A stretch of 23,271 nucleotides of DNA, from NCBI GenBank assembly GCA_946482165.1, contig CAMLQS010000036.1, forward strand, positions 1 through 23,271. The letters are read 5' to 3'. Of this stretch, positions 22,926-23,271 are shown piece by piece; position 1 is the first letter of the stretch, and each line of letters opens with the position of its first letter. This DNA comes from an uncultured Verrucomicrobiota bacterium. Lineage in GTDB: Bacteria > Verrucomicrobiota > Verrucomicrobiae > Opitutales > Opitutaceae. The position numbers were made by a program, and so were the translations under genes. The notes under the pieces are model-generated. The model worked only from the letters and a program-made list of their open reading frames with translations. It did no database searches and was not told the origin of the DNA.

Positions 22926-23271
22926 ATGCCCGCCGCCGCCAACCGCTTCGACGTCGCCATCCTCGGCGGCGGCCCCGCGGGCCTCGCCACGGCCATCGCG
23001 CTGAAGCGGCACGCCCCCGCGCATTCGGTGGCGGTGCTGGCGAGACCGCCCGCTCCAAGGGAAAAAGTCGGCGAGACGCTCCCGCCCGGCGCGCGCGCCG
23101 TCCTCGCCTCGCTCGGCCTCTGGGAAACTTTCGCCGCCGACGGCCACACGCCTACTCACGCCAGCCGTGCCGCCTGGGGTTCGGACGAGCCCTACGACAA
23201 CGAATTCATTCTCCACCCCGACCAGCGCGGCTGGCTCCTCGACCGACCGCGCTTCGACGCCCGGCTCGTCG
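22926..23271 (+). CDS. LodB-like FAD-dependent oxidoreductase, 3' end cut by window edge
   Basis: 115 residues are visible. The FAD-binding Rossmann motif is RFDVAILGGGPAGLATAIAL (7-26), followed by REKVGETLPPGARAVLASLG (46-65), the GExLPP element of tryptophan-halogenase and geranylgeranyl-reductase-type flavoproteins, and later WLLDRPRFDARL. In Marinomonas, LodB is a flavoprotein needed to make the CTQ cofactor in LodA. This gene, 56 nt after the small protein and downstream of a LodA-like gene, is best read as its counterpart. No Shine-Dalgarno is seen. Confidence 0.88.
   Translation, partial: MPAAANRFDVAILGGGPAGLATAIALKRHAPAHSVAVLARPPAPREKVGETLPPGARAVLASLGLWETFAADGHTPTHASRAAWGSDEPYDNEFILHPDQRGWLLDRPRFDARLV

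Overview
The window looks like chromosomal DNA from a GC-rich Verrucomicrobiota bacterium, most likely an Opitutaceae relative. This is an inference from protein style: UPF0391 and DUF3185 mini-proteins, a large exported protein with a C-terminal beta module of a kind I associate with Verrucomicrobia, and many starts without a Shine-Dalgarno sequence. There is no 16S gene or other marker to prove it. I see no tRNA, rRNA, CRISPR array, prophage or intact insertion sequence.

Left part (1-5543): the 5' end of a secreted sugar-type solute-binding protein on the minus strand, cut by the window edge. It is followed on the plus strand by an orphan RelE/ParE-fold protein, phosphatidylserine synthase (pssA) and the DNA polymerase sliding clamp (dnaN). 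After dnaN comes about 500 bp of non-coding DNA filled with hairpins, a GTAG-headed REP palindrome and an inverted-repeat element built of 10-bp units. A small membrane protein of unknown function follows.

Middle part (5726-14711): a five-gene minus-strand operon encodes a chemotaxis-like phosphorelay. Its members are a membrane CheA-like kinase with PAS and HPt but no CheW-binding domain, a CheY, a CheX-type phosphatase, a winged-helix-like protein and a pseudo-receiver/coiled-coil protein. No MCP or CheW gene is present here. On the plus strand are an unknown protein, a DUF4202 protein, a NarL-type kinase/regulator pair, and an envelope-stress-like set (three-BON-domain protein, DUF3185, UPF0391/DUF1328) closed by a strong terminator. 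A second REP copy follows.

Right part (14950-23271): a minus-strand gene encodes an 894-residue exported repeat protein with its own terminator. Then, after 570 bp of leader and intergenic DNA, a plus-strand operon runs off the window. It encodes a tyrosinase-domain type-3 copper protein, a LodA/GoxA-family oxidase (predicted cysteine tryptophylquinone cofactor), a small conserved beta-rich protein, and a LodB-like flavoprotein (partial), which in known systems matures the quinone cofactor. A copper phenol oxidase joined with a CTQ oxidase and its maturase is the most interesting system in the window.
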